A stretch of 7,131 nt of DNA from Gammaproteobacteria bacterium (GTDB lineage Bacteria > Pseudomonadota > Gammaproteobacteria > Pseudomonadales > Azotimanducaceae): NCBI GenBank assembly GCA_009840715.1, contig VXNE01000360.1, forward strand, positions 1-7,131, written 5' to 3'. The notes under the pieces are model-generated. The model was given only the letters and a program-made list of their open reading frames with translations, was not told where the DNA came from and ran no database searches. Shown piece by piece: positions 1 to 6,872 of the stretch. Numbering within the stretch: position 1 is the first letter of the stretch; every line of letters begins with the position of its first letter. The position numbers and the translations under genes are program-made.

Positions 1-393
1 GGCGAACACGAACAGGTTCATGTAGGCGAAGAAGCGGCTGTAGCCCTCCTCGTCCCACATGTAGCCGGTGGCGTAGAGGTGGATGAGGAAGCCGACGCCG
101 GTGATGACGCCGGTCATCACGAGGGACAGGCCGTCGAGGTAGAGCCGGATGCTCGGCGCGAAGCCGCCGACCTCCATCCAGGTCCAGAGGAAGTAGGGAG
201 TCGGCTCGGCGCCGGCGGCGTAGTAGTCCATGCCGACGAGCAGGGCCACCGCGGCGGCCAGGCCGATGGAGCCGGCGCCGACAAGGCCGGAGAACCACTT
301 GAGCTGCCGCTTGTCCGAGACGAAGAGCCCGGCGACGAACAGGATGAAGAAGCCGGCAAGGGGCAGCGTGGGGACGAGCCAGAGGAGATCCAT
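1..393 (-). CDS. nuoL: NADH-quinone oxidoreductase subunit L, N-terminal part (cut by window edge)
   Basis: This is the distal antiporter-like proton-pumping subunit of the complex I membrane arm. Only the first 131 codons are present; the frame is open to base 1, so the gene continues outside the window (E. coli NuoL is about 613 residues). The ATG at 391-393 is preceded by AGGGAA with a 5-base spacer. Visible features are hydrophobic segments at about residues 3-25, 34-55 and 88-110, the family hallmark LDGLSLVM at 86-93, TGVGFLIHLY at 98-107, and EEGYSRFFAYMNLFVF at 115-130, all typical of the start of NuoL rather than NuoM or NuoN. The catalytic glutamate of the GWEGVG region in the fifth helix, the later channel lysines and the long lateral helix lie outside the window, so activity cannot be judged. 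It starts 18 bases after nuoK. Confidence 0.96.
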   Translation of the reverse strand, partial: MDLLWLVPTLPLAGFFILFVAGLFVSDKRQLKWFSGLVGAGSIGLAAAVALLVGMDYYAAGAEPTPYFLWTWMEVGGFAPSIRLYLDGLSLVMTGVITGVGFLIHLYATGYMWDEEGYSRFFAYMNLFVFA

Positions 394-411
394 GGTGCTT
401 CCCTGCGTCTC

Positions 412-726
412 CTACCCGTTCAGCTCGCTCGCGGTGTCGATGTCGAGGCTCGCGAAGCGCCGCTCGAGTTGGAGCACCAGCGCGAGGGCCACCGCAACCT
501 CGGCCGCGGCAAGCGCCAGGATCAGCATGAACATGATCTGCCCGTCCGGCTGCCCCCAGCGCGCGCCCGCCGCGACGAAGGCGAGGCCGCAGGCGTTCAT
601 CATGATCTCAAGGGACATCAGCAGGAAGATCACGTTGCGCCGCACCAGGACGCCGACGAAGCCGATGAGGAACAGCACGGCCGCGACGAACAGCACGTGC
701 TCGAGCGGAACAGCGACGGCAGTCAA
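412..726 (-). CDS. nuoK: NADH-quinone oxidoreductase subunit K
   Basis: This is a small three-helix membrane subunit (104 residues; E. coli about 100) that forms a proton half-channel between NuoJ and NuoN and is related to MrpC of multisubunit antiporters. Hydrophobic helices lie at about residues 11-27, 33-54 and 64-86. The two essential buried glutamates are present, E40 in LLMSLEIMMNA and E76 in ALAAAEVAVAL. Their 36-residue spacing equals that of E. coli E36 and E72. The C-terminal ID-x-x-SELNG tail is also E. coli-like. The start is TTG at 724-726, overlapping the nuoJ stop as TTGA, with GAGGAGG 7 bases upstream. The next in-frame candidate, GTG at codon 11, would delete the conserved PLEH segment and the beginning of helix 1, so TTG is preferred. 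Translation is probably coupled to nuoJ. Confidence 0.96.
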   Translation of the reverse strand: MTAVAVPLEHVLFVAAVLFLIGFVGVLVRRNVIFLLMSLEIMMNACGLAFVAAGARWGQPDGQIMFMLILALAAAEVAVALALVLQLERRFASLDIDTASELNG

Positions 727-1247
727 GCTGCGTCCTCCTCACGGCGGTCGCTGAGATAACGACGCCCCAGGTGGTAAGCCCCGACCAGGGCCGCGAGCAG
801 CAGGATGGCCGCGAGTTCCACCGCGAGCAGGTATTCCTGGAAGAGGGCGATGCCGACGGCCTTCGGCCCGACGCCTTCGCTGGCCGTGGGTACGGCGTTC
901 CCGACGATCGCGTACATCATCTCGACGAACAGGATGGCGGCGAGTATGGCCGGACCGATCCAGCCGCGCGGTTCGAGCCAGCGGCGTTCGCGCTCGACGG
1001 TGCGGCGCCCCAGGTTCAGCATCATCACGACGAACAGGAACAGGACGACGATCGCCCCGGCGTAGATCACCACCTCCAGGGCGGCGGCGAACGGCGCTCC
1101 GAGCAGGTAGAACATCACGGCGATCGCGAGCAGCGACACCACCAGGTAGATGAGCGCGTGGGACGCGTTCAGCCGCGTCACCACGAGGGCGGCCGCCGCG
1201 ACGGCGACGGCTGCCGCGACATAGAAAAGGATGAGCTCTACGCCCAC
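723..1247 (-). CDS. nuoJ: NADH-quinone oxidoreductase subunit J
   Basis: This is an integral membrane subunit of complex I (174 residues; E. coli 184), homologous to mitochondrial ND6. It sits between NuoH and NuoK and contributes to coupling quinone reduction to proton movement. Five hydrophobic stretches are visible, at about residues 3-24, 29-49, 53-78, 97-115 and 137-159. The family core AALEVVIYAGAIVVLFLFVV at 55-74 holds the conserved glutamate E58 and the Y62-A-G64 helix distortion (pi-bulge) region of the third helix. The C terminus is charged (RRYLSDRREEDAA) and likely cytoplasmic. The start is GTG at 1245-1247, preceded by GGAGG with a 9-base spacer, and the protein opens directly into helix 1 as expected. 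It lies 37 bases after nuoI, the largest gap in the window, and its TGA overlaps the nuoK TTG. Confidence 0.95.
   Translation of the reverse strand: MGVELILFYVAAAVAVAAAALVVTRLNASHALIYLVVSLLAIAVMFYLLGAPFAAALEVVIYAGAIVVLFLFVVMMLNLGRRTVERERRWLEPRGWIGPAILAAILFVEMMYAIVGNAVPTASEGVGPKAVGIALFQEYLLAVELAAILLLAALVGAYHLGRRYLSDRREEDAA
734..740 (-). promoter_or_regulatory. Ribosome binding site for nuoK (decides the TTG start)
   Basis: On the minus strand this reads GAGGAGG, a near-perfect Shine-Dalgarno sequence, 7 bases before the TTG at 724-726. It lies within the last codons of nuoJ, where it encodes Glu-Glu. It is the strongest ribosome binding site in the window and is the main reason to accept the rare TTG start. 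Confidence 0.8.
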
Positions 1248-1256
1248 GCCCGGATG

Positions 1257-1261
1257 CCTCC
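1257..1261 (-). promoter_or_regulatory. Ribosome binding site for nuoJ (supports the GTG start)
   Basis: On the minus strand this reads GGAGG, 9 bases before the GTG at 1245-1247. It lies in the 37-base gap after nuoI, the longest non-coding stretch of the window. I see no stem-loop or promoter-like pair of boxes in the rest of that gap. Confidence 0.75.
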
Positions 1262-1284
1262 GTTCTGCAAACCCGCGGACGGAC

Positions 1285-1803
1285 TCACGGCATCAGGCTC
1301 TTGACGTTCTCGGGCGGCGCCTCGTTCTGCGCCTCGCCCTTGTCCTTGCCGGCGATGGTCTTGCCGGCCACCTCCCAGAAGCTGTAGTCGGGGTACTTGC
1401 CGGTGCCCGCGATGAGCAGGTGCTCCTTCTCGTAGACCATGTTGTTGCGGTCGAACTCGCACAGTTCGAAATCCGGCGTGAGCTGGATCGCGTAGGTCGG
1501 GCACGCCTCCTCGCACATGCCGCACATGATGCAGCGCGAGAAGTTGATGCGGAAAAACTCCGGGTACCAGCGGCCGTCCTCCTCCCGCTCGGTCTTCTGC
1601 AGGGCGATGCAGTCCACCGGGCAGGCGACGGCGCAGAGGTTGCAGGCGACGCACCGCTCCTCGCCGTCCGGGTCCCGGGTCAGGACGATGCGCCCGCGGT
1701 AGCGCGGCGCCGCGTAGGGCATCTCTTCCGGGTACTGGACCGTCTCGTTGCGCATGAACGTGTGCTGCAGGACGGTCCAGAGCGTGCGTAGTTGACTCCA
1801 CAT
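1285..1803 (-). CDS. nuoI: NADH-quinone oxidoreductase subunit I (2x[4Fe-4S] ferredoxin-like)
   Basis: This peripheral subunit passes electrons from NuoG toward terminal cluster N2 in NuoB through two tetranuclear clusters, N6a and N6b. The protein has 172 residues (E. coli 180). Two ferredoxin motifs are complete. The first is C51-x2-C54-x2-C57-x3-C61-P and the second is C91-x2-C94-x2-C97-x3-C101-P; in each, the last cysteine ligates the other motif's cluster, as is usual for this fold. The N-terminal 20 residues are hydrophobic and amphipathic and should lie on the membrane. Between them and the first motif is the family segment RYRGRIVLTRDPDGEERC. The tail KDKGEAQNEAPPENVKSLMP closely resembles E. 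coli. The ATG at 1801-1803 follows nuoH by 14 bases, with a modest AAGGG 10 bases upstream. No ligand is missing. Confidence 0.98.
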   Translation of the reverse strand: MWSQLRTLWTVLQHTFMRNETVQYPEEMPYAAPRYRGRIVLTRDPDGEERCVACNLCAVACPVDCIALQKTEREEDGRWYPEFFRINFSRCIMCGMCEEACPTYAIQLTPDFELCEFDRNNMVYEKEHLLIAGTGKYPDYSFWEVAGKTIAGKDKGEAQNEAPPENVKSLMP

Positions 1804-1817
1804 GTTCGGTCAGCCCT

Positions 1818-2789
1818 TCAGTCGGAGAGCGCCAGTGCGATGGCGCCGGTCGCCAGCAGGTTCACGAGGGACAGTGGCAGGAGGATCTTCCAGCCGAGGG
1901 ACATGAGCTGGTCGTAGCGCGGGCGCGGAATGGACGCCCGCAGCAGCACGAACAGGTTGATGACGACGGCCGTCTTGAGACCGAACCACACCACCGGCGG
2001 CAGGAAGTCCGGCCCGAGCCAGCCGCCGAAGAAGAGCGTCACCACGAGCGCCGACGTCAGCACCATGGCGAGGTACTCCGCGGCCATGATGAAGGCGAAC
2101 TTCATGCCGGAGTACTCGGTGTGGAACCCGGCCGTGAGTTCGTGCTCCGCCTCCGGCAGGTCGAAGGGCAACCGGTGCGACTCGGCGAGGCCCGCGATGA
2201 GGAAGATGAAGAGCCCCACCGCCTGTGGAAACGCGAACCAGAGGCCGCGCTGCGACTCGACGATGTCCACCAGGCTGAAGGACCCGGCGTGGATCACGAC
2301 GCCCATCACCGAGAGCCCCATGAACACCTCGTAGGTGACCATCTGGGCGGCGGCCCGGAGTCCCCCGAGCATGGCGTACTTGTTGTTGCTCGAGAGGCCC
2401 GCCAGCAGCACGCCGTACACGGCCAGCGAACTCATGGCGAGGAAGAAGAGCAGCGCGATGTTCGAGTCCGCGACGTGGAGGTCCGGGCCGAAGGGCACGA
2501 TGACGTAGGCCATCAGCATCGAGCCCGCGACGATGGCCGGGGCCATGATGAAGAACGCGCGGTCGCCGAACGGCGGCAGCCAGTCGTCGTTCGACAGCAG
2601 CTTGATTAGGTCGTCTACGGCCTGTAACAGGCCTAACGGACCGACGCGGTTGGGCCCGAGGCGGTCCTGCCACCAGCCGAGCAGCCGCCGTTCCCACCAG
2701 ACGAGGAACAGGGCGAACACCAGCGCGCCCACGGCCACGGGCACGATCAGCGCGTAGCTCCAGTTCCAGGTCCAGTCGAAGGGCAGCAC
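1818..2789 (-). CDS. nuoH: NADH-quinone oxidoreductase subunit H
   Basis: This is the membrane subunit (ND1 homologue) that forms the quinone-binding chamber with NuoB and NuoD and the adjacent proton path. It has 323 residues (E. coli 325) and about eight hydrophobic helices. Signatures are WERRLLGWWQDRLGPNRVGP at 32-51, SSNNKYAMLGGLRAAAQ at 133-149 followed by E154, and ESHRLPFDLPEAEHEL at 203-218 leading to AGFHTEYSGMKF. Functional carboxylates known from E. coli are retained with a constant offset of three: E33, D60, D76, E154, D210, E213, E215, E217 and E225. The exception is the loop at 66-69, which reads SNDD where E. coli has FKED. The start is GTG at 2787-2789, one base after the nuoG stop, with GAGAGG 5 bases upstream, so translational coupling to nuoG is likely. 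Confidence 0.97.
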   Translation of the reverse strand: MLPFDWTWNWSYALIVPVAVGALVFALFLVWWERRLLGWWQDRLGPNRVGPLGLLQAVDDLIKLLSNDDWLPPFGDRAFFIMAPAIVAGSMLMAYVIVPFGPDLHVADSNIALLFFLAMSSLAVYGVLLAGLSSNNKYAMLGGLRAAAQMVTYEVFMGLSVMGVVIHAGSFSLVDIVESQRGLWFAFPQAVGLFIFLIAGLAESHRLPFDLPEAEHELTAGFHTEYSGMKFAFIMAAEYLAMVLTSALVVTLFFGGWLGPDFLPPVVWFGLKTAVVINLFVLLRASIPRPRYDQLMSLGWKILLPLSLVNLLATGAIALALSD

Positions 2790-2790
2790 G

Positions 2791-5535
2791 TCAGCCTCTC
2801 GCGATCACGTTCGGGTCGCCGTCGACCGGCACGAAATCCGGATCGGGCAAGAGTTGGGCGGCGTCGTCGGGGAGCGGGCCAGGAGCCTCGGCGTAGCCCA
2901 CAGCCACGGCCGCCGCTCCGCGCGCCATGTGCTCGTCCGTGCGAACGGCGAAGGACGCGCCCAGCGACGGACCGGTGATCCCGGCGCCCGCCTCGACGCC
3001 GATGCGCTCCGCGTCTTCCGGGTGAAGCACCAGGTACGGCGCGCGGCGCCGCTCGAGGATCGGCCACGAGCGCGCCGACAGCTCCTCGCTGCCGAACAGC
3101 GCGTGGCTCGGCACGAGCCGGTACCCGCCGTTCGCGCGCGGCGGCTCGGGCGCCTCGCGGAACCGCGCGGCCAGACCTTCGTTGGCTGTACCGCCGTCGA
3201 ACAGCCGTACCCCCGGGTCGCCGCCCCGCAGGGGGCCGCCGACTTCCTGCTGGAACTTGAACACGCTCTGGTTGGAGTTCCATCCCGGCGTCCAGACGTA
3301 CGGGACGACCGAGCCGGGTTGTCCGCCCGTGTTCTCGCCTTCCATGGAGTACGAGAACGGCGTCTCGGTATCGACGGTCGTCTTGGGCTCGTGGATGTTC
3401 ACGTCGGCCCGCATGGCCGTGCGCCCGCTGTAGCGGTGCGGCTGCCGCGGGATCTTTGTCTGCGCCTCGACCCGGTAGTCCGCCGCCGGCGCGACGGCGC
3501 CGATCCCCGACAGCGCGGATACGGCTGCCGCGCACGCGCGGGTGACGGCGTCGATGCCGTCCCAGGTGCAGTCGTTGCGGCCGGCCGCAGCGGCCAGCCG
3601 GGCGATCCATTGCCAGGACGGGGCGATCTCGTCGGTCGGCTCGAACACGCGGTAGAAGCGTTGCGCCCGGCCTTCGTAGTTGACGAACGTGCCCGTGGAC
3701 TCGGCATAGCTCGCCGCCGGCAGGGCGATGGAGGCGGCTTCCGCAGTGGGTGTCTCGAGGGCGTCGAGCACGATCACCTGCGCAGCCTCGAGGGCGGCGG
3801 TGACGCGGGCGGCGTCAGCGCGCCGGTAGAGGTCGTTCTCGAGCACCACGAGCGTGTCCGCCTCGCCGCTGGCCGCGGCGTCGAGGGCGGCATCCATCGA
3901 GAGACTGGCGGACATGGCCGCAACGCCCATCGTGTTCGCCTCGCCGGACGCAATCAGCAACGCGGGATCGCTGCCCCGGGCCTTGAGCGCCCAGGCGATG
4001 TTGGCGGCCGCCTCGAGCACGCTCGCATCCGCGCAGCCAGCGCCCGTCACGATGAGCGGCCGCTCGGCGTTCAGAAGCGCAGTCCCCGCTTCCTGGACGA
4101 ACGCGTCGTGTTTTGTGCCGGCATCGGCGAATGCGGAATCGATACGGTGCGCGATCGCGAAGCCCGAGCGCGCGATGTCGGACGGCGTGGCCCGCAGGGT
4201 CTCGCGGGCGATGTCGTCGATCCGCGTCGGCAGCACGGAGGCGATGAACACCGGGCTCCGGTGGTGCTGTCCGTGGCCGCGGATGCCGGCGTCCTGCCAC
4301 TCCGGAATCCCGGCGGAGGCGGCCATCTCGAACGACGTCCCGCGCGCGGCCTGGCGCAGGGCGAGGGCGACCCGTGCCGCGGTGTTGGAGACGTCTTCGC
4401 CGAGCACGAGCACGGCGTCGGCCCGCTCGACGTCGGCCAGCGTCGGGATCCGGGCGCCGCCGGCGGCGTGGATGTCGATCGTCAGGGCCGCGAGTTCGGC
4501 CTCCCGGGCGGACAGACCGTTGCAGAAGTTGTCCTCTCCGACCAGCGTCCGCAGCGCGAAGTTCGCCTCCACGGAGGCGCGCGGGGAGCCGATCCCGATG
4601 ACGCGCTCTGCGCCCAGCGCGGTGGCCGCGGCTTCGAGCGCCGGTGCGGCGCCCCCGGCCTCGAACACGGCTTCGTCGTCCCGGACGCCGGCGTGGCGCA
4701 GCCGCGTGTCCGCGTTCACGAAATGCGAGCCGAACCGTCCCCGGTCGCACAGGAAGTAGCCGTTCACTTCCGCGTGGTAGCGGTTGTGGATGCGCTTGAG
4801 GTCGCCGTAGCGTTCGCTCGGGAAAATGTTGCAGCCGACGGAGCAGCCGGGGCACACGGAGGGCGCCGACTGGAGGTCCCACTTGCGCGTGTACTGTTTG
4901 CTGAACGGGCGGTCGGTGAATACGCCGGTCGGGCACACCTCGACCAGGTTCCCGGCGAACTCGCTCTCGAGGACGCCGTCCTCCGCCCGGCCGAAGTACA
5001 TCCGCCCGCGGGACCCGAACGCCTCGAGGTCCGTGCCGCCGGCGTAATCGCGGTAGAAGCGGACGCACCGGTAGCAGGTGATGCAGCGGTTCATCTCGTG
5101 GCCGATGAACGGCCCGAGGTCCTGGTTCTCCCAGGTCCGCTTGGTACCGCGGTACCGGCGGCTCGCGTGCCCGGTCATCACGGTCATGTCCTGCAGGTGG
5201 CACTCGCCGCCCTCCTCGCAGACCGGGCAGTCGTGCGGATGGTTCTCCATGAGCCACTCGATGACGGTCTTGCGGAAGTCCTCCGCGTGCGGCGCGTCGA
5301 TCGAGAAACGCATGCCGTCGCGCACGGAGGTGATGCAGGCCATGACGAGGCGGCCGCGGGTGTCGTCCTCGTCGGCGTACTCGATCGCGGCGCACTGGCG
5401 GCACGCCCCGACGGAGCCCATCGCGGGATGCCAGCAGAAGTACGGGAGGTCGAGGTGGTGCGAGAGCACGGCCTCTAGGAGGTTCTGTCCCTCCTCGACC
5501 TCGTAGCTGGTTCCGTCTACGACGATGTGTGCCAT
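2791..5535 (-). CDS. nuoG: NADH-quinone oxidoreductase subunit G
   Basis: This is the largest peripheral subunit; it carries electrons from NuoF/NuoE toward NuoI. The protein has 914 residues (E. coli about 908). An N-terminal ferredoxin domain binds [2Fe-2S] N1b through C34, C45, C48 and C67. Next comes the N5 motif H99-x3-C103-x2-C106-x5-C112, then N4 at C151-x2-C154-x2-C157 and C201-P. A molybdopterin-oxidoreductase-like domain begins near 221 with the N7 ligands C228-x2-C231-x3-C235 and C263. N7 occurs only in some lineages, including E. coli. From about 280 to 690 the sequence is alanine-rich and less conserved, with islands such as GIGSPRASVEANFALR and NYEGRAQRF (619-627). The C-terminal region has QPHRYSGRTAMRA (698-710) and DPGVRLF (773-779), shared with E. 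coli. The ATG at 5533-5535 is 7 bases after nuoF. No cofactor-bearing molybdenum activity is expected. Confidence 0.97.
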   Translation of the reverse strand: MAHIVVDGTSYEVEEGQNLLEAVLSHHLDLPYFCWHPAMGSVGACRQCAAIEYADEDDTRGRLVMACITSVRDGMRFSIDAPHAEDFRKTVIEWLMENHPHDCPVCEEGGECHLQDMTVMTGHASRRYRGTKRTWENQDLGPFIGHEMNRCITCYRCVRFYRDYAGGTDLEAFGSRGRMYFGRAEDGVLESEFAGNLVEVCPTGVFTDRPFSKQYTRKWDLQSAPSVCPGCSVGCNIFPSERYGDLKRIHNRYHAEVNGYFLCDRGRFGSHFVNADTRLRHAGVRDDEAVFEAGGAAPALEAAATALGAERVIGIGSPRASVEANFALRTLVGEDNFCNGLSAREAELAALTIDIHAAGGARIPTLADVERADAVLVLGEDVSNTAARVALALRQAARGTSFEMAASAGIPEWQDAGIRGHGQHHRSPVFIASVLPTRIDDIARETLRATPSDIARSGFAIAHRIDSAFADAGTKHDAFVQEAGTALLNAERPLIVTGAGCADASVLEAAANIAWALKARGSDPALLIASGEANTMGVAAMSASLSMDAALDAAASGEADTLVVLENDLYRRADAARVTAALEAAQVIVLDALETPTAEAASIALPAASYAESTGTFVNYEGRAQRFYRVFEPTDEIAPSWQWIARLAAAAGRNDCTWDGIDAVTRACAAAVSALSGIGAVAPAADYRVEAQTKIPRQPHRYSGRTAMRADVNIHEPKTTVDTETPFSYSMEGENTGGQPGSVVPYVWTPGWNSNQSVFKFQQEVGGPLRGGDPGVRLFDGGTANEGLAARFREAPEPPRANGGYRLVPSHALFGSEELSARSWPILERRRAPYLVLHPEDAERIGVEAGAGITGPSLGASFAVRTDEHMARGAAAVAVGYAEAPGPLPDDAAQLLPDPDFVPVDGDPNVIARG
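2795..2800 (-). promoter_or_regulatory. Ribosome binding site for nuoH (supports the GTG start)
   Basis: On the minus strand this reads GAGAGG, inside the last codons of nuoG and 5 bases before the GTG at 2787-2789. The nuoG stop TGA falls between this site and the start, an arrangement typical of coupled translation. Confidence 0.65.
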
Positions 5536-5542
5536 GGATTGC

Positions 5543-6859
5543 CTACCTCGTCCCCATCCCCACGCGTTTCACCGGACCCGTCCGGTACGGACAGCCGCCA
5601 CGCTCGATGTGTGCCTCGAAGTCCGCCCGGAAGTACTTGAGCGCGCTCGACAGCGGTTCGATGGCGCCGGCCGCGTGCAGGCAGAACGTGTTGCCCGGGG
5701 CGCCGATGTAGCCGCCGTGCTTCTCCAGCAACTCGATGTCGCCGGGCCGGCCGCGGCCCTCCTCGATGTCGGTCAGAAGCTCCTCGATCCACGGCAGTCC
5801 TTCCCGGCAGGGCGTGCAGAATCCGCACGACTCCTGCGCGAAGAAATGCTGCAGGTTGCGGGACAGGTCGACCGGGCAGACCGAGTCGTCCATCAGGATC
5901 ATGGTGCCGGTGCCCATGCGGCTGCCGGCCGCGGCGATGGCGCCGTAGTCCATGGGGAGATCGAAGTGCTGCTCGACGAGGAAGTCCGTGGACGCGCCAC
6001 CAGGCAGGATGCCGCGCAGTTTGTAGCCGTCCTGCATGCCGCCGGCGTGCACGTCGACGATCTCCCGGATCGGCGTGCCCATCGGCAGTTCCCAGAGGCC
6101 GGGTTGTTTCACGCGGCCCGATGCCCCGTAGAGCTTGGTGCCGGCGTCGTCAGTCAGGCCGAGGTCGCGGAACCACTCGGCGCCGTGCGCCACGATGGCC
6201 GGCACGTTGCACAGGGTCTCGACGTTGTTGACGATGGTCGGCCGCCCCCAGGCGCCGCTCGCGGGCGGGAAGGGCGGCTTGAGGCGCGGCTGGGCGCGCT
6301 TGCCCTCGAGGGCGTTCAGGAGGGCGGTCTCTTCGCCGCAGATGTAGCGTCCCGCCGACCCGTGGATGCGCAGGTCCAGGTCGAAGCCGGAACCGAAGAC
6401 ATCCTTGCCGAGATAGCCGCGTTCGTGCGCATCCCGGATGGCGGCCTCCAGCGCGCGGTGCGACTCGAAGTACTCGCCGCGCAGGAAGACGTAGGCGACC
6501 CTGGCGCCGATGGCGTACGCGCCGATGATCATCCCCTCGATCAGGAGGTGGGGATCGCGCTCCATGAGGTAGCGGTCCTTGAACGTGCCGGGCTCCATCT
6601 CGTCGGCGTTGCAGACGAGGTATTTCGGTCCCTTGCCCGCGGCGTCGCCCTGGGGCACGAACCCCCACTTGACCCCGGTGGGGAACCCGGCGCCGCCGCG
6701 GCCGCGCAGGTTCGCGTCCTTGACGAGATCGATCACCTCGCCCGGCGTCATCTCCCGTAACGCGCGGCGCGCGGCAGCGTAGCCGCCGCCGGCCTCGTAG
6801 TCGTCGATGCCGACGTGGCCGTGCCGGTCGATGCGTTCGGTGAGGGGCTTTTGCGTCAC
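5543..6859 (-). CDS. nuoF: NADH-quinone oxidoreductase subunit F (NADH/FMN-binding)
   Basis: This is the catalytic entry subunit: it oxidises NADH, holds FMN and passes electrons to [4Fe-4S] cluster N3. As called here it has 438 residues (E. coli 445). The glycine-rich FMN/NADH site GRGGAGFPTG is at 53-62, NADEMEPGTFKDR at 84-96, GEETAL at 175-180, and the N3 ligands are C345-x2-C348-x2-C351 with C393. The start is uncertain. I chose GTG at 6857-6859, 13 bases after the nuoE stop, because AGG and AGGA sit 5 and 11 bases upstream and conserved sequence (PLTERI) begins five codons later. An in-frame GTG at 6893-6895 would add 12 residues (MSSAASSRTQAS) and overlap nuoE by 23 bases, but I see no ribosome binding site before it. 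The gene ends with TAG, 7 bases before nuoG. All catalytic motifs are intact. Confidence 0.95.
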   Translation of the reverse strand: MTQKPLTERIDRHGHVGIDDYEAGGGYAAARRALREMTPGEVIDLVKDANLRGRGGAGFPTGVKWGFVPQGDAAGKGPKYLVCNADEMEPGTFKDRYLMERDPHLLIEGMIIGAYAIGARVAYVFLRGEYFESHRALEAAIRDAHERGYLGKDVFGSGFDLDLRIHGSAGRYICGEETALLNALEGKRAQPRLKPPFPPASGAWGRPTIVNNVETLCNVPAIVAHGAEWFRDLGLTDDAGTKLYGASGRVKQPGLWELPMGTPIREIVDVHAGGMQDGYKLRGILPGGASTDFLVEQHFDLPMDYGAIAAAGSRMGTGTMILMDDSVCPVDLSRNLQHFFAQESCGFCTPCREGLPWIEELLTDIEEGRGRPGDIELLEKHGGYIGAPGNTFCLHAAGAIEPLSSALKYFRADFEAHIERGGCPYRTGPVKRVGMGTR

Positions 6860-6872
6860 GCTTGCCTGCGTC

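Noticed and set aside
1248..1284. Possible internal promoter or terminator in the nuoI-nuoJ gap
   Set aside because: Only 37 bases are available; apart from the nuoJ ribosome binding site I see no inverted repeat with a T tract and no -35/-10 pair.
1238..1801. A 187-codon minus-strand frame running from nuoI into the start of nuoJ
   Set aside because: It looked briefly like a nuoI-nuoJ fusion or frameshift, but it is a different phase from both genes, lacks the ferredoxin cysteines and shows shifted-frame composition.
1810..2697. A 295-codon minus-strand frame overlapping nuoH in another phase
   Set aside because: It has Arg/Pro/Gly-rich shifted-frame composition, while nuoH in the correct frame has all family motifs and membrane helices.
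3815..5404. A 529-codon minus-strand frame overlapping nuoG in another phase
   Set aside because: Its translation is dominated by Arg, Pro and Gly, as expected for a shifted frame of high-GC coding DNA, with no domain signal. NuoG is intact through the same bases, so it is neither a frameshift remnant nor an overlapping gene.
2854..5478. An 874-codon open frame on the plus strand, lying wholly opposite nuoG
   Set aside because: It is the antisense shadow of a G+C-rich gene, where stop codons are rare in the frame opposite third positions. Its product is Arg/Ala/Gly/Val/His-rich low-complexity sequence with no family resemblance, and nuoG covers the same bases with full cofactor motifs.
5525..6760. 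A 411-codon plus-strand frame opposite nuoF
   Set aside because: This is an antisense shadow with Ala/Arg/Val/Gly/Asp-rich composition and no recognisable motif; nuoF on the other strand is unmistakable.
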